Source: Phyllobacterium trifolii
GTDB lineage: Bacteria > Pseudomonadota > Alphaproteobacteria > Rhizobiales > Rhizobiaceae
Assembly (NCBI RefSeq): GCF_014192095.1
Contig: NZ_JACHXN010000004.1
Span: forward strand, 1 to 64,000
Direction: 5' to 3'
Length of the DNA stretch: 64,000 bases
Shown: positions 55,502 through 64,000 of the stretch, one piece after another
How positions within the stretch are numbered: the first letter of the stretch is position 1
Layout of the letters: every line of letters starts with the position of its first letter
Notes under the pieces: generated by a model
What the model was told of the DNA's origin: nothing
Database searches by the model: none
Seen by the model: the letters and a program-made list of their open reading frames with translations, nothing else
Translations under genes and position numbers: made by a program

Positions 55502-56431
55502 TCAAATATTTCCACTAAAAGTATCGCAGCTCTCGAGCTTGCCGCTGTCGAAACCGCGTTTGAACCAGTTGGCGCGTTGAGCTGACGTGCCGTGGTTGAA
55601 ACTTTCCGGCACGACATAGCCCTGCGTCCTCCGCTGGATATTGTCATCACCGATCTGCTGGGCGGCATTGAGTGCCTCTTCAAGATCGCCAGCTTCAAGT
55701 ATGCCTTGCTGCTTGGTGAAATGCCCCCAGATACCGGCGAAGCAATCCGCCTGAAGCTCGACGCGCACAGACATGGAATTCGCGTCGGCTTGGCTCATGT
55801 TCTGCCGCATCGCGTTGAATTTCGGCAGGACGCCGATGAGGTTCTGTACGTGGTGCCCTACTTCGTGCGCCAAGACATAGGCCTGCGCGAAATCCCCGGA
55901 AGCGCCGAATTTCTGTTCGAGTTCGTCATAGAAGCTCAAGTCGATATAGAGCTTCTTGTCGCCGGGGCAGTAGAATGGTCCCGACGCAGCGCTTGCAAAG
56001 CCACAGGCGGAGCGGACTTGGCCGCTGAACAACACCATGGTCGGAGCCGGATAAGTCTGCCCTTCGGCTTGGAAGATGCCACTCCAGACGTCCTCGGTTT
56101 CGGCAAGAACAGTGCGTGCGAACTGCGTCATTTGATCGTCGTTCTTGACCGATGTGTCGCCGCTTGGCGCTTGACTCTGGCCGGGCACCAGCTGGCCGCC
56201 GCCTTCACCGACCAGTATCTGCATCGGATCGATGCTCGTGCAGAATTTCAGGAAGAGGAAAATCGCGGCAAGTATGACGATACCGGAAAAGCCTCCCCCG
56301 CGCGCTGTGCGAAAGCCGGAACCACCTGGAAGTCGAAAGCCACCACCGCGGCCAATACCGCCGGGAAAACCACCGCCCTCGCCGCGTTGATCTTCAACAT
56401 TGTCACTCTGCCTGCGGCCCTGCCAACGCAT
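55502..56431 (-). CDS. Neutral zinc metallopeptidase (YpfJ family)
   Basis: A 309-residue membrane-anchored protein. The N-terminus is Gly/Arg-rich with one helix (SGIVILAAIFLFLKF), followed by a periplasmic domain with the zinc motif VLAHEVGHHVQNL (HExxH variant) and downstream ELQADCFAGIWGHF with the third ligand. Protease activity is predicted by family; natural substrates unknown. GGAGACAGGAA precedes the ATG. Confidence 0.92.
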   Translation of the reverse strand: MRWQGRRQSDNVEDQRGEGGGFPGGIGRGGGFRLPGGSGFRTARGGGFSGIVILAAIFLFLKFCTSIDPMQILVGEGGGQLVPGQSQAPSGDTSVKNDDQMTQFARTVLAETEDVWSGIFQAEGQTYPAPTMVLFSGQVRSACGFASAASGPFYCPGDKKLYIDLSFYDELEQKFGASGDFAQAYVLAHEVGHHVQNLIGVLPKFNAMRQNMSQADANSMSVRVELQADCFAGIWGHFTKQQGILEAGDLEEALNAAQQIGDDNIQRRTQGYVVPESFNHGTSAQRANWFKRGFDSGKLESCDTFSGNI

Positions 56432-56758
56432 TTCCTGTCTCCCGGTTCTTGCATCGGCACAGACGTCGATGCGCTGTAGTTCCAACAGTATAGTGCGATA
56501 TTTGTTTCACGCACGGTGCTATTTTTCAACGTGTAGCTGCAGTCGATAGATAATCAATTTTCGTGACTGATTAATGCACACGATATATCTGGCCGAAAAC
56601 TGCTGCGAAAAACCGCAAAATCGCGCGTTTTTGGGGTTACACAATGCGCTTCCTTTGCCTATAAGGCAGCCTTAGCCTCGCATTTGGAATTATATGCCTG
56701 CCCGTACGGTCAAAACCGTGCGGTTTTTTGTGCAGACCGCTATTGATAGGAACCGAAC
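56432..56758. other. carB leader region
   Basis: There are 327 bases between the divergent peptidase gene and carB. They include a short TGCCTATAAGGCA palindrome and, close to carB, an attenuator-like hairpin (56703-56729) described separately. No gene was recognised. Confidence 0.5.
56703..56729 (+). promoter_or_regulatory. Attenuator-like hairpin before carB
   Basis: CGTACGGT, loop CAAA, ACCGTGCG and then GTTTTTT: a terminator-type structure only 30 bases before the carB ATG. Placed inside the leader of a biosynthetic gene, it suggests transcription attenuation; a leader peptide was not identified. Confidence 0.5.
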
Positions 56759-59700
56759 ATGCCAAAACGCACCGACATCAAATCTATTCTGATCATCGGC
56801 GCAGGTCCGATCATCATCGGTCAGGCATGCGAATTCGATTATTCCGGCACACAGGCCTGCAAAGCACTGAAGGAAGAGGGTTATCGCGTTATCCTCGTCA
56901 ACTCCAATCCGGCAACGATCATGACCGATCCGGAATTGGCGGACGCGACTTACATCGAGCCGATCACCCCGGAAGTTGTTGCCAAAATCATCGCGAAGGA
57001 GCGCCCGGACGCGCTGCTGCCGACGATGGGCGGACAGACTGCGCTCAACACCGCACTGTCGCTTCGTCGCATGGGCGTACTTGATCGCTACAATGTCGAG
57101 ATGATCGGCGCCAATGCCGAGGCTATTGATAAGGCCGAGGACCGCGCGCTTTTCCGCGAGGCGATGGCCAAGATCGGTCTCGAAACGCCTAAATCCATGT
57201 TGGCCAATGCCACCGAAGTCAAGGACCACGACCGCAAGTTGCACCAGGAGCAGCGCGAAGCCGTGAAAGCCAGATATTCCGGCGCCGAACTCGACGCGGC
57301 TTTGGACAAGCTTGAGACCGAGTGGCAGCTCGGCGAAGGCGACCGCAAGCAGCGCTATGTTTCCCATGCGCTGGGCATGGCCGGTGCGGCGCTCGATCAC
57401 GTCGGGCTTCCCGCCATCATCCGCCCGTCCTTCACCATGGGCGGTACCGGTGGCGGCATCGCCTATAATCGCACCGAGTTCTACGAGATTATTGGCAGCG
57501 GACTCGATGCGTCGCCGACGACTGAAGTTCTGATCGAAGAATCCGTCCTTGGCTGGAAGGAATATGAGATGGAGGTTGTCCGCGACAAGGCGGATAACTG
57601 CATCATCATCTGCTCCATCGAAAACATCGATCCGATGGGCGTCCATACCGGCGACTCCATCACCGTCGCCCCTGCCTTGACCCTGACGGACAAGGAATAC
57701 CAGATCATGCGCAACGCCTCGATCGCGGTGCTACGCGAGATTGGCGTTGAAACCGGCGGCTCGAATGTACAGTTCGCAGTCAATCCGGAAAATGGCCGTC
57801 TGATCGTCATCGAAATGAACCCGCGCGTGTCACGTTCATCGGCGTTGGCGTCAAAGGCAACAGGCTTCCCGATCGCCAAGATCGCGGCGAAACTTGCCGT
57901 CGGTTACACGCTCGACGAGCTCGACAACGACATTACCGGCGGAGCCACCCCTGCTTCGTTCGAGCCTTCCATTGACTATGTCGTCACCAAGATCCCGCGC
58001 TTCGCTTTCGAAAAGTTCCCCGGCGCCGAACCGACGCTGACGACTGCGATGAAATCGGTCGGCGAAGTCATGGCCATTGGCCGCACCTTCAAGGAATCGC
58101 TGCAAAAAGCGCTACGCGGTCTTGAGACTGGTCTCACGGGTCTCGATGAAATTGCTATCCCCGGTCTTGGCGAAGGCAATGACAACAATGCCATCCGTGC
58201 CGCCATCGGTGTGCCGACACCGGACCGCCTGCGTATGGTCGGCCAGGCCCTGCGTCTTGGTCTCTCTGTCGAGGAAGTTCACGAAGGCTGCAAGATCGAT
58301 TCATGGTTCCTGGAACAGATGGCGGAGATTGTCGCGACGGAAGAACGCGTGCGGGAACATGGCCTGCCGCAGGATGCGCAGAACCTGCGTATGTTGAAAG
58401 GCATGGGCTTTTCCGATGCGCGCCTTGCCAGCCTTGCCAGAATCGAACCCAGCGAAGTCACCAAGCTGCGCCACAAGCTCGATGTTCATCCGGTCTTCAA
58501 GCGTATTGACACCTGCGCCGCCGAATTTGCTTCACCGACCGCCTACATGTACTCGACCTATGAAGTGCCGTTCGCCGGAGCGCTCGCCTCCGAAGCGCAA
58601 GTCTCCGATCGAAAGAAAGTTGTCATCCTTGGCGGCGGCCCGAACCGCATTGGCCAGGGCATCGAGTTCGACTATTGCTGCTGCCATGCCGCATTTGCCC
58701 TGCGTGATGCAGGCTACGAAGCCATCATGATCAACTGCAATCCGGAGACTGTCTCAACGGATTACGATACGTCGGACCGGCTCTATTTCGAACCGCTGAC
58801 AGCCGAAGATGTACTGGAGATCCTGCGCGCCGAACAGACGGCTGGAACGCTGCACGGTGTCATCGTCCAGTTTGGCGGTCAGACTCCGCTGAAGCTTGCG
58901 GATGCCCTTGAGAAAGCCGGCATCCCGATCCTCGGCACCTCCCCCGATGCGATCGATCTTGCTGAAGATCGCGACCGGTTCCAGAAGCTCCTGATCAAAC
59001 TCGACCTTGCCCAGCCGAAAAATGGCATCGCCTATTCTGTTGAACAGGCCCGCACCATTGCCGGCGAGCTCGGCTTTCCGCTCGTCGTTCGCCCGTCCTA
59101 TGTTTTGGGCGGCCGCGCCATGCAGATCATCCACGACGAACGCGGCCTGCAGAGTTACCTCCTCGATACGGTGCCGGAACTCGTGCCCGAGGATATCAAG
59201 CAGAAATATCCGAACGACAAGACCGGCCAGATCAACACGCTGCTCGGCAAAAACCCGCTTCTTTTCGACCGTTACCTGAGCGAAGCAATCGAGGTCGATG
59301 TCGACTGCCTCTGCGACGGCAAGAATACGTGGATTTCCGGAATCATGGAGCATATCGAAGAGGCCGGTATCCATTCGGGCGACAGCGCCTGTTCGCTTCC
59401 GGTGCACTCGCTTTCGGCAGAAACTGTTGCCGAACTCGAAAAGCAAACCGCTGCGCTCGCCAAATCGCTCAATGTCGTCGGCCTGATGAATGTGCAATAC
59501 GCCATCAAGAACGGCACGATCTATGTGCTCGAAGTCAATCCGCGTGCCTCACGCACAGTGCCGTTCGTCGCCAAGACCATCGGCACGCCGATTGCCAAGG
59601 TTGCGGCGCGTATCATGGCTGGCGAAACATTGGACCAAGCACTGGCCAATTATGGCGGCAAGCCTTCGACCACGGCGCGCAAACACATCGCGGTAAAAGA

Positions 59701-60244
59701 AGCCGTGTTCCCTTTCGCGCGTTTCCCCGGCGTCGACACATTGCTCGGACCGGAAATGCGCTCGACCGGCGAAGTCATGGGGCTCGACTACGATTATGCC
59801 TTGGCCTTCGCCAAGTCACAGCTTGGTGCCGGTGTCGACCTGCCGCGCGACGGAACGCTGTTCGTATCGGTGCGTGACGAGGACAAGCAACGCATTCTCG
59901 CGCCCGTAAAACGTCTGGCGGCGTTGGGGTTCAAAATTCTCGCCACCGGCGGCACAGCCCGCTTCCTCGGCGAAAACGGTGTCGAAGCCCAAAAAATCAA
60001 CAAGGTGCAGGAAGGCCGCCCGCATGTGGAGGATGCCATCCGCAACCGTCAGGTGCAATTGGTTTTCAACACTACCGACAGTGCCAAGGCGATCTCGGAT
60101 TCGAAGTCGCTGCGCCGTGCAACGTTGATGCAGAAGGTGCCCTATTACACAACGCTGTCGGGAGCCGATGCCGTCGCCGAAGCCATCGCCGCGCTGAAGG
60201 CCGGATCGCTGGAGGTCAGACCGCTGCAGGATTATTTCCGCTGA
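56759..60244 (+). CDS. carB: Carbamoyl-phosphate synthase large subunit
   Basis: CarB (1161 aa) makes carbamoyl phosphate from ammonia, bicarbonate and two ATP. The two homologous ATP-grasp halves are visible: [21 protein letters not shown] at the start and [21 protein letters not shown] at about 620, each followed by NPAT/NPET motifs and metal-binding [19 protein letters not shown] and [18 protein letters not shown]. The C-terminal allosteric MGS domain ends [15 protein letters not shown]. It is longer than E. coli CarB (1073) by inserts such as that near 150-185, normal for Rhizobiales. Confidence 0.97.
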   Translation: MPKRTDIKSILIIGAGPIIIGQACEFDYSGTQACKALKEEGYRVILVNSNPATIMTDPELADATYIEPITPEVVAKIIAKERPDALLPTMGGQTALNTALSLRRMGVLDRYNVEMIGANAEAIDKAEDRALFREAMAKIGLETPKSMLANATEVKDHDRKLHQEQREAVKARYSGAELDAALDKLETEWQLGEGDRKQRYVSHALGMAGAALDHVGLPAIIRPSFTMGGTGGGIAYNRTEFYEIIGSGLDASPTTEVLIEESVLGWKEYEMEVVRDKADNCIIICSIENIDPMGVHTGDSITVAPALTLTDKEYQIMRNASIAVLREIGVETGGSNVQFAVNPENGRLIVIEMNPRVSRSSALASKATGFPIAKIAAKLAVGYTLDELDNDITGGATPASFEPSIDYVVTKIPRFAFEKFPGAEPTLTTAMKSVGEVMAIGRTFKESLQKALRGLETGLTGLDEIAIPGLGEGNDNNAIRAAIGVPTPDRLRMVGQALRLGLSVEEVHEGCKIDSWFLEQMAEIVATEERVREHGLPQDAQNLRMLKGMGFSDARLASLARIEPSEVTKLRHKLDVHPVFKRIDTCAAEFASPTAYMYSTYEVPFAGALASEAQVSDRKKVVILGGGPNRIGQGIEFDYCCCHAAFALRDAGYEAIMINCNPETVSTDYDTSDRLYFEPLTAEDVLEILRAEQTAGTLHGVIVQFGGQTPLKLADALEKAGIPILGTSPDAIDLAEDRDRFQKLLIKLDLAQPKNGIAYSVEQARTIAGELGFPLVVRPSYVLGGRAMQIIHDERGLQSYLLDTVPELVPEDIKQKYPNDKTGQINTLLGKNPLLFDRYLSEAIEVDVDCLCDGKNTWISGIMEHIEEAGIHSGDSACSLPVHSLSAETVAELEKQTAALAKSLNVVGLMNVQYAIKNGTIYVLEVNPRASRTVPFVAKTIGTPIAKVAARIMAGETLDQALANYGGKPSTTARKHIAVKEAVFPFARFPGVDTLLGPEMRSTGEVMGLDYDYALAFAKSQLGAGVDLPRDGTLFVSVRDEDKQRILAPVKRLAALGFKILATGGTARFLGENGVEAQKINKVQEGRPHVEDAIRNRQVQLVFNTTDSAKAISDSKSLRRATLMQKVPYYTTLSGADAVAEAIAALKAGSLEVRPLQDYFR

Positions 60245-60328
60245 TCGTGCAGTCCGGGCGCAGTTTACGGGCCTAGACGCTGAGTAAGCTGGCCTCCGCG
60301 GTGATTGAACACGACCAAACGGCTGTGG

Positions 60329-62113
60329 TCAAACGCCTGCAATACCCTCTTCTTCCAGTCCATGGCCGGATGGATCGCTGACGAAATGCAGCACCTTGGA
60401 GAAGACATGGTCGTTTTTGTCCTCGCGCCCGATATGGACAACTGTTGATTTGGCCAGGTCATCGCGCAGCACAGCGGTAACCCGTTCGTAGGCGTCCTTC
60501 TCCATACCATCCAGCGCCTCATCGATTACGACCCAGGTCGGTTTATGCAGTTTGAGCCGCGCGAAAGCGAGAGACTGCTGTTCATCGTCACTCAATTCCC
60601 TGTCCCAGCGTGCCTTGAAGTCGAGCATCGGTTCGAGACGGGTCAAGCCCAGCTCGTGTAGCGCCGAAACTAGTTCCTCATCGGAAAATCCATCTTTACC
60701 GACAGGGTAGGACATCGCCTCACGCAGGCTGCCCGGAGGGAAATACGGCAGGCGCGGCATGAAAAGGATGTTGGTGTTGCCGGGCAGACTGACTGTGCCT
60801 GCCCCCCACGGCCAGAGGCCCGCCATGGCACGAAAGAGCAGGGTTCTGTCGATCCCGGGTTCGCTCGTGATCAACACACGCTCGCCCTCCTTGACCACGG
60901 CCTTCTTCTCCTTCAGGCGAACCGTCTCGCGCGGGGCGGTGATCTTCAGTTTGTCAAGGACGATCTGGTTTGTCTCTGACTGCGTGAACTTGATCCGTTG
61001 TTCGACGCTGTTGTTGATGTCGGTCGCCTGCACGGCCTGCCGGAACGAGGTCACGCGCAACAGCGTGGCACGCCAGTCGGCGATGGCGCCGAAATTATTG
61101 ACGAACCATTTCAAGGCATCATGCACCTGGTTGAACGCGCCGATTGCCGCCATCAAACCGCCAAAGGACAGGTTTCCAGCAAAGTAGACAGGTGCTGCCA
61201 CGAGAATGGGCGCGACAATGGTGATCCAGCCATAACCGGACGTGACCCAGGTCAGCTGTGTCAGCGCCGTAACCAGCAAGCGGATTGCCGCGAGGAGGCT
61301 GTCGATATCAAAGCCAATCCGGCGATTCTCGTCAGCCTCTCCCCTATAAAGCGAGATGGCATCGATATGCTCGTTGACTCGCATCAGCGAGAAACGCAGC
61401 TCGGACTCTTTCTGGTAGCGGTCCGCATTGTACCGGATCAATTTACGTCCGACGAGCCAGCTCAGCCACGATGCAGAGGCGGCATAAAGGATAGCTGCCC
61501 AAACCATGTAACCAGGGATGGAAAAGCTATAACCATAGACATTGAACACGAAACCACTGGAAAACGTCCATAGCACGCCGATGAAGCTCACCAGCAATAT
61601 CGTGGCCTGCAACAATCCAAACCCGAGATCAGTCGACATTTCCGAAAGATGCCGCGCATCTTCATGCAGACGCTGGTCGGGGTTGACGCCAATTGGTCCA
61701 GAATTTGAAAGTTTGAACGCCCGGCGCGGTTCCAGCCATTCACCGACCAGATCGCGGGTCAGTCCCTCGCGCAGCTTCAACCGCGTCATCTGGTTCAGCC
61801 AGGTTTGTGCGACGTTGAAAACGAGAAGAACCGAAGCGATTGCGAAAAACACCATCAGCTGGTCGACAAATGCCGGGAAATCACGTCGCGACAATGAATC
61901 GTAAAAAGGGACATTCCAGCGGTTCAGCAGTACCTGGCCCGCTGATGTGACGATGATGATACTGACGACGCCGAGAATCATCAGAATCAGCCGATTACGG
62001 ACCGGCGATATCCAGTAGATATCCAAAATCACGCGCAACTGGGAGAGCAGCCCTGCTTCCACTTCGCCCGCGACGGAGGTAGCTGTGGATCGGCTTGGTT
62101 TCTGCTCCGCCAT
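60329..62113 (-). CDS. SbmA/BacA-related ABC transporter with degraded ATPase domain
   Basis: A 594-residue half-transporter of the SbmA/BacA-YddA group: six-helix membrane domain (about 40-345, RWNVPFYDSLSRRDFPAF, EPRRAFKLSN) and a C-terminal nucleotide-binding-like domain. Every ATP motif is altered: Walker A reads SEPGIDRT (417-424) without the Lys, the Q-loop has R454, the signature is LSDDEQQ (507-513), and the switch His is R563 (HIGRE). Only Walker B (VVIDE, 528-532) is near normal. It may work as an ATP-independent, proton-driven carrier like SbmA, or be inactive. Confidence 0.85.
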   Translation of the reverse strand: MAEQKPSRSTATSVAGEVEAGLLSQLRVILDIYWISPVRNRLILMILGVVSIIIVTSAGQVLLNRWNVPFYDSLSRRDFPAFVDQLMVFFAIASVLLVFNVAQTWLNQMTRLKLREGLTRDLVGEWLEPRRAFKLSNSGPIGVNPDQRLHEDARHLSEMSTDLGFGLLQATILLVSFIGVLWTFSSGFVFNVYGYSFSIPGYMVWAAILYAASASWLSWLVGRKLIRYNADRYQKESELRFSLMRVNEHIDAISLYRGEADENRRIGFDIDSLLAAIRLLVTALTQLTWVTSGYGWITIVAPILVAAPVYFAGNLSFGGLMAAIGAFNQVHDALKWFVNNFGAIADWRATLLRVTSFRQAVQATDINNSVEQRIKFTQSETNQIVLDKLKITAPRETVRLKEKKAVVKEGERVLITSEPGIDRTLLFRAMAGLWPWGAGTVSLPGNTNILFMPRLPYFPPGSLREAMSYPVGKDGFSDEELVSALHELGLTRLEPMLDFKARWDRELSDDEQQSLAFARLKLHKPTWVVIDEALDGMEKDAYERVTAVLRDDLAKSTVVHIGREDKNDHVFSKVLHFVSDPSGHGLEEEGIAGV

Positions 62114-62447
62114 GAGTCACCCCCCGTGGACGACCGCGATTCGGCCAGTTCACATTAGCATCTACTATGAAAACACGTCGGACAGTGTGCTGAAATTCAA
62201 CAAGGAATGTAGGGCCAAAATTTGCCTATGCAACCCGCCGCACTTAACCCTGACGATAAACCCATTCCAATATGGCTTGTTTTGGGGCAAATTCTGTCAT
62301 ATGTAATCCGCATCGATTTTATCGGTCGAGTGACTTTGCGACCTGCGTAACCTGTTGCGCTTCCTGATGAACTCCATTGCATAGGTTCGATTCCCTGGGC
62401 CGCAAATGTGCTTGCTGCCTGTCTTATATATCTGAAAGGAATTTCCC
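62114..62447. other. Intergenic leader of the cold-shock gene
   Basis: There are 334 bases between divergent genes. The part next to the cold-shock gene probably is its long 5' untranslated leader, a feature known for cspA-type genes. AAAGGAATTT lies just before the ATG. No gene or clear hairpin was recognised. Confidence 0.45.
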
Positions 62448-62660
62448 ATGGCTACGGGAACAGTGAAATGGTTCAACGGCACCAAGGGCTACGGTTTCAT
62501 CCAGCCTGATACTGGCGGTGCAGACGTATTCGTCCATATCTCCGCTGTTGAACGCGCAGGTTTGCGCGGTCTCAATGATGGCCAGAAGGTCAATTACGAG
62601 ATCGTACAGGACCGTCGTTCGGGCAAGTCGTCCGCTGACAACCTTAGCGTTGCTGGCTAA
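62448..62660 (+). CDS. cspA: Cold-shock protein (CspA family)
   Basis: A 70-residue single cold-shock domain with RNP1 KGYGFIQPD (about 15-23) and RNP2 VFVHISAV (about 30-37), which bind single-stranded RNA. Length and motifs are standard. GAAAGGAATTTCCC precedes the ATG. A strong terminator follows. Confidence 0.96.
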   Translation: MATGTVKWFNGTKGYGFIQPDTGGADVFVHISAVERAGLRGLNDGQKVNYEIVQDRRSGKSSADNLSVAG

Positions 62661-62703
62661 TCCACATACGGGAATCGTCTGATTTCTGAACGCACAAGAG
62701 TTT

Positions 62704-62730
62704 AAAAGGCGGGATTTATCCCGCCTTTTT
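62704..62730. terminator. Bidirectional intrinsic terminator after cspA
   Basis: AAAAGGCGGGA, loop TTTA, TCCCGCCTTTTT; serves cspA and the convergent GST gene. Confidence 0.88.
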
Positions 62731-62735
62731 CGTTT

Positions 62736-63350
62736 TCAGTCTGGCAGCCATGTGATCGGAACGTGGCCCTCGTCGCCCGCGACGCGGCTCAGCCATTTTG
62801 CCACGGATGGATAGGCGGCGAGGTCGTATCCGCCGCGATTGGCTTCGTGGGTATAGGCATAGAGTGCTATATCGGCGAGGCTGATATGACTGCCTGTGAA
62901 ATACGGCGTCTTCTGCAGTTGGTTTTCCATTACAAGCAATGCCTTGTTGCCGCCTTCCAGTGTTGCCGCCAGGCGCTCGGGCGTCGCATCCTTTGCCCGC
63001 TCCGGATAGACTAGCAACGCCCGGCGAACGGCGATATTCGGCTCATGCGTGTATTGTTCGAAGAACAGCCATTGATACATCAAGGCGCGCTCGTACGAAT
63101 CCTCGGGAACAAAGCGACTGCCTTCCGCCAAATGAAGCAGAATGGCATTCGATTCTGCAAGAAACCGTCCGTCGTCGAACTCGAGCAACGGCACCTTGCC
63201 GTTTGGATTCTTCGCCATGAATTCAGGTTTTCGGGTTGAACCATCGGTTGAAGAAATCGAAATGTGCTCGAAAGGCATCGCCAATTTCGCCATCAAAAGC
63301 CGCGGCTTGTAGCAGTTTCCTGAATCAGGCTGTGAATAAAGTCTTGGCAT
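62736..63350 (-). CDS. Glutathione S-transferase family protein
   Basis: A 204-residue GST. The N-terminal thioredoxin-like part has PDSGNCYKPRLLMAKLAMPFE, NPNGKVPLLEFDDGRFLAESNAIL (glutathione-binding Glu-Ser), and the C-terminal helical part ends TGSHISLADIALYAYTHEA. Start MPRLYSQPDSGN at 63350; the upstream extension is not family-like. Specific substrate unknown. Confidence 0.92.
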   Translation of the reverse strand: MPRLYSQPDSGNCYKPRLLMAKLAMPFEHISISSTDGSTRKPEFMAKNPNGKVPLLEFDDGRFLAESNAILLHLAEGSRFVPEDSYERALMYQWLFFEQYTHEPNIAVRRALLVYPERAKDATPERLAATLEGGNKALLVMENQLQKTPYFTGSHISLADIALYAYTHEANRGGYDLAAYPSVAKWLSRVAGDEGHVPITWLPD

Positions 63351-63524
63351 GGTAGCGGTCTCCTGAGAGCGTCGGTGCGGGCACACAAATGACGGCTTGG
63401 TTGGCGGGCGACTATTCCCACGACGAGCCGATATGTCCAATCATTTTGATTGAAGCATCCTTCAAACATTGCTGATGTATTCGGCATTCGATGCCACACC
63501 CTGCACAGAAACTGCATAATGTGA

Positions 63525-64000
<476 letters not shown>

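Overview
The window reads as alphaproteobacterial chromosome of the order Hyphomicrobiales, probably Phyllobacteriaceae/Brucellaceae. Supporting signs are a close homologue of the Brucella BP26 (Omp28) periplasmic protein, a rhizobial-type RpoD and DnaG, an alpha-r14 (NfeR1-like) anti-Shine-Dalgarno sRNA, and a DXR-like (DRL) enzyme of the Brucella type. Family placement is inferred from recognised proteins, not from a search.

Layout. 1-2.4 kb: 3' end of an SPFH/stomatin gene, a degraded stretch with a 5'-truncated mntR and a possible 27-residue membrane peptide, then a YbaK-type deacylase. 2.8-19.3 kb: a second-type (nuo2-like) complex I locus. nuoH-nuoI-CBS protein run on the plus strand and converge on a minus-strand run nuoJ-K-(MrpD-like)-(84 aa)-(NuoL-like)-M-N-A-B-C-D-E-F-G. 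It encodes four antiporter-like membrane subunits instead of three. A tRNA with CAT anticodon and two tiny overlapping ORFs close this region, which looks like an island next to a tRNA.

20.0-32.4 kb: a self-contained catabolic locus. It holds a SorC-family regulator, a dedicated HPr-EI fusion, a glucitol-type PTS permease (EIIA, EIIBC, EIIC2, GutM), acetoin-dehydrogenase-type AcoABC and a DRL enzyme (MEP/DXP interconversion in Brucella). Reading the enzymes together suggests a previously undescribed route: a branched polyol such as 2-C-methyl-D-erythritol is taken up and phosphorylated to MEP, oxidised by DRL to 1-deoxyxylulose 5-phosphate, and cleaved like acetoin by AcoABC to acetyl-CoA plus glyceraldehyde 3-phosphate. 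Both minus-strand operons carry the same ACAAATGTTC operator-like sequence within their promoters. This is the main discovery candidate.

32.4-64 kb: ordinary core chromosome. It includes BP26, an OmpA-family protein with 47-residue repeats, rpoD, dnaG, a Na/Pi-cotransporter-like protein, GNAT and DUF1003 proteins, the sRNA, a cupin, an SGNH hydrolase, an SDR gene bracketed by a duplicated yqeY tail, yqeY, carA, aldo/keto reductase, a TetA-like MFS pump, a divergent Lrp/racemase pair, a zinc metallopeptidase, carB with an attenuator-like leader, an SbmA/BacA-type ABC protein whose ATPase motifs are all degraded, cspA, a GST and the start of an aspartate aminotransferase. Two palindromic repeat elements lie here and in the PTS region. 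No CRISPR array, rRNA or intact transposase gene was seen.
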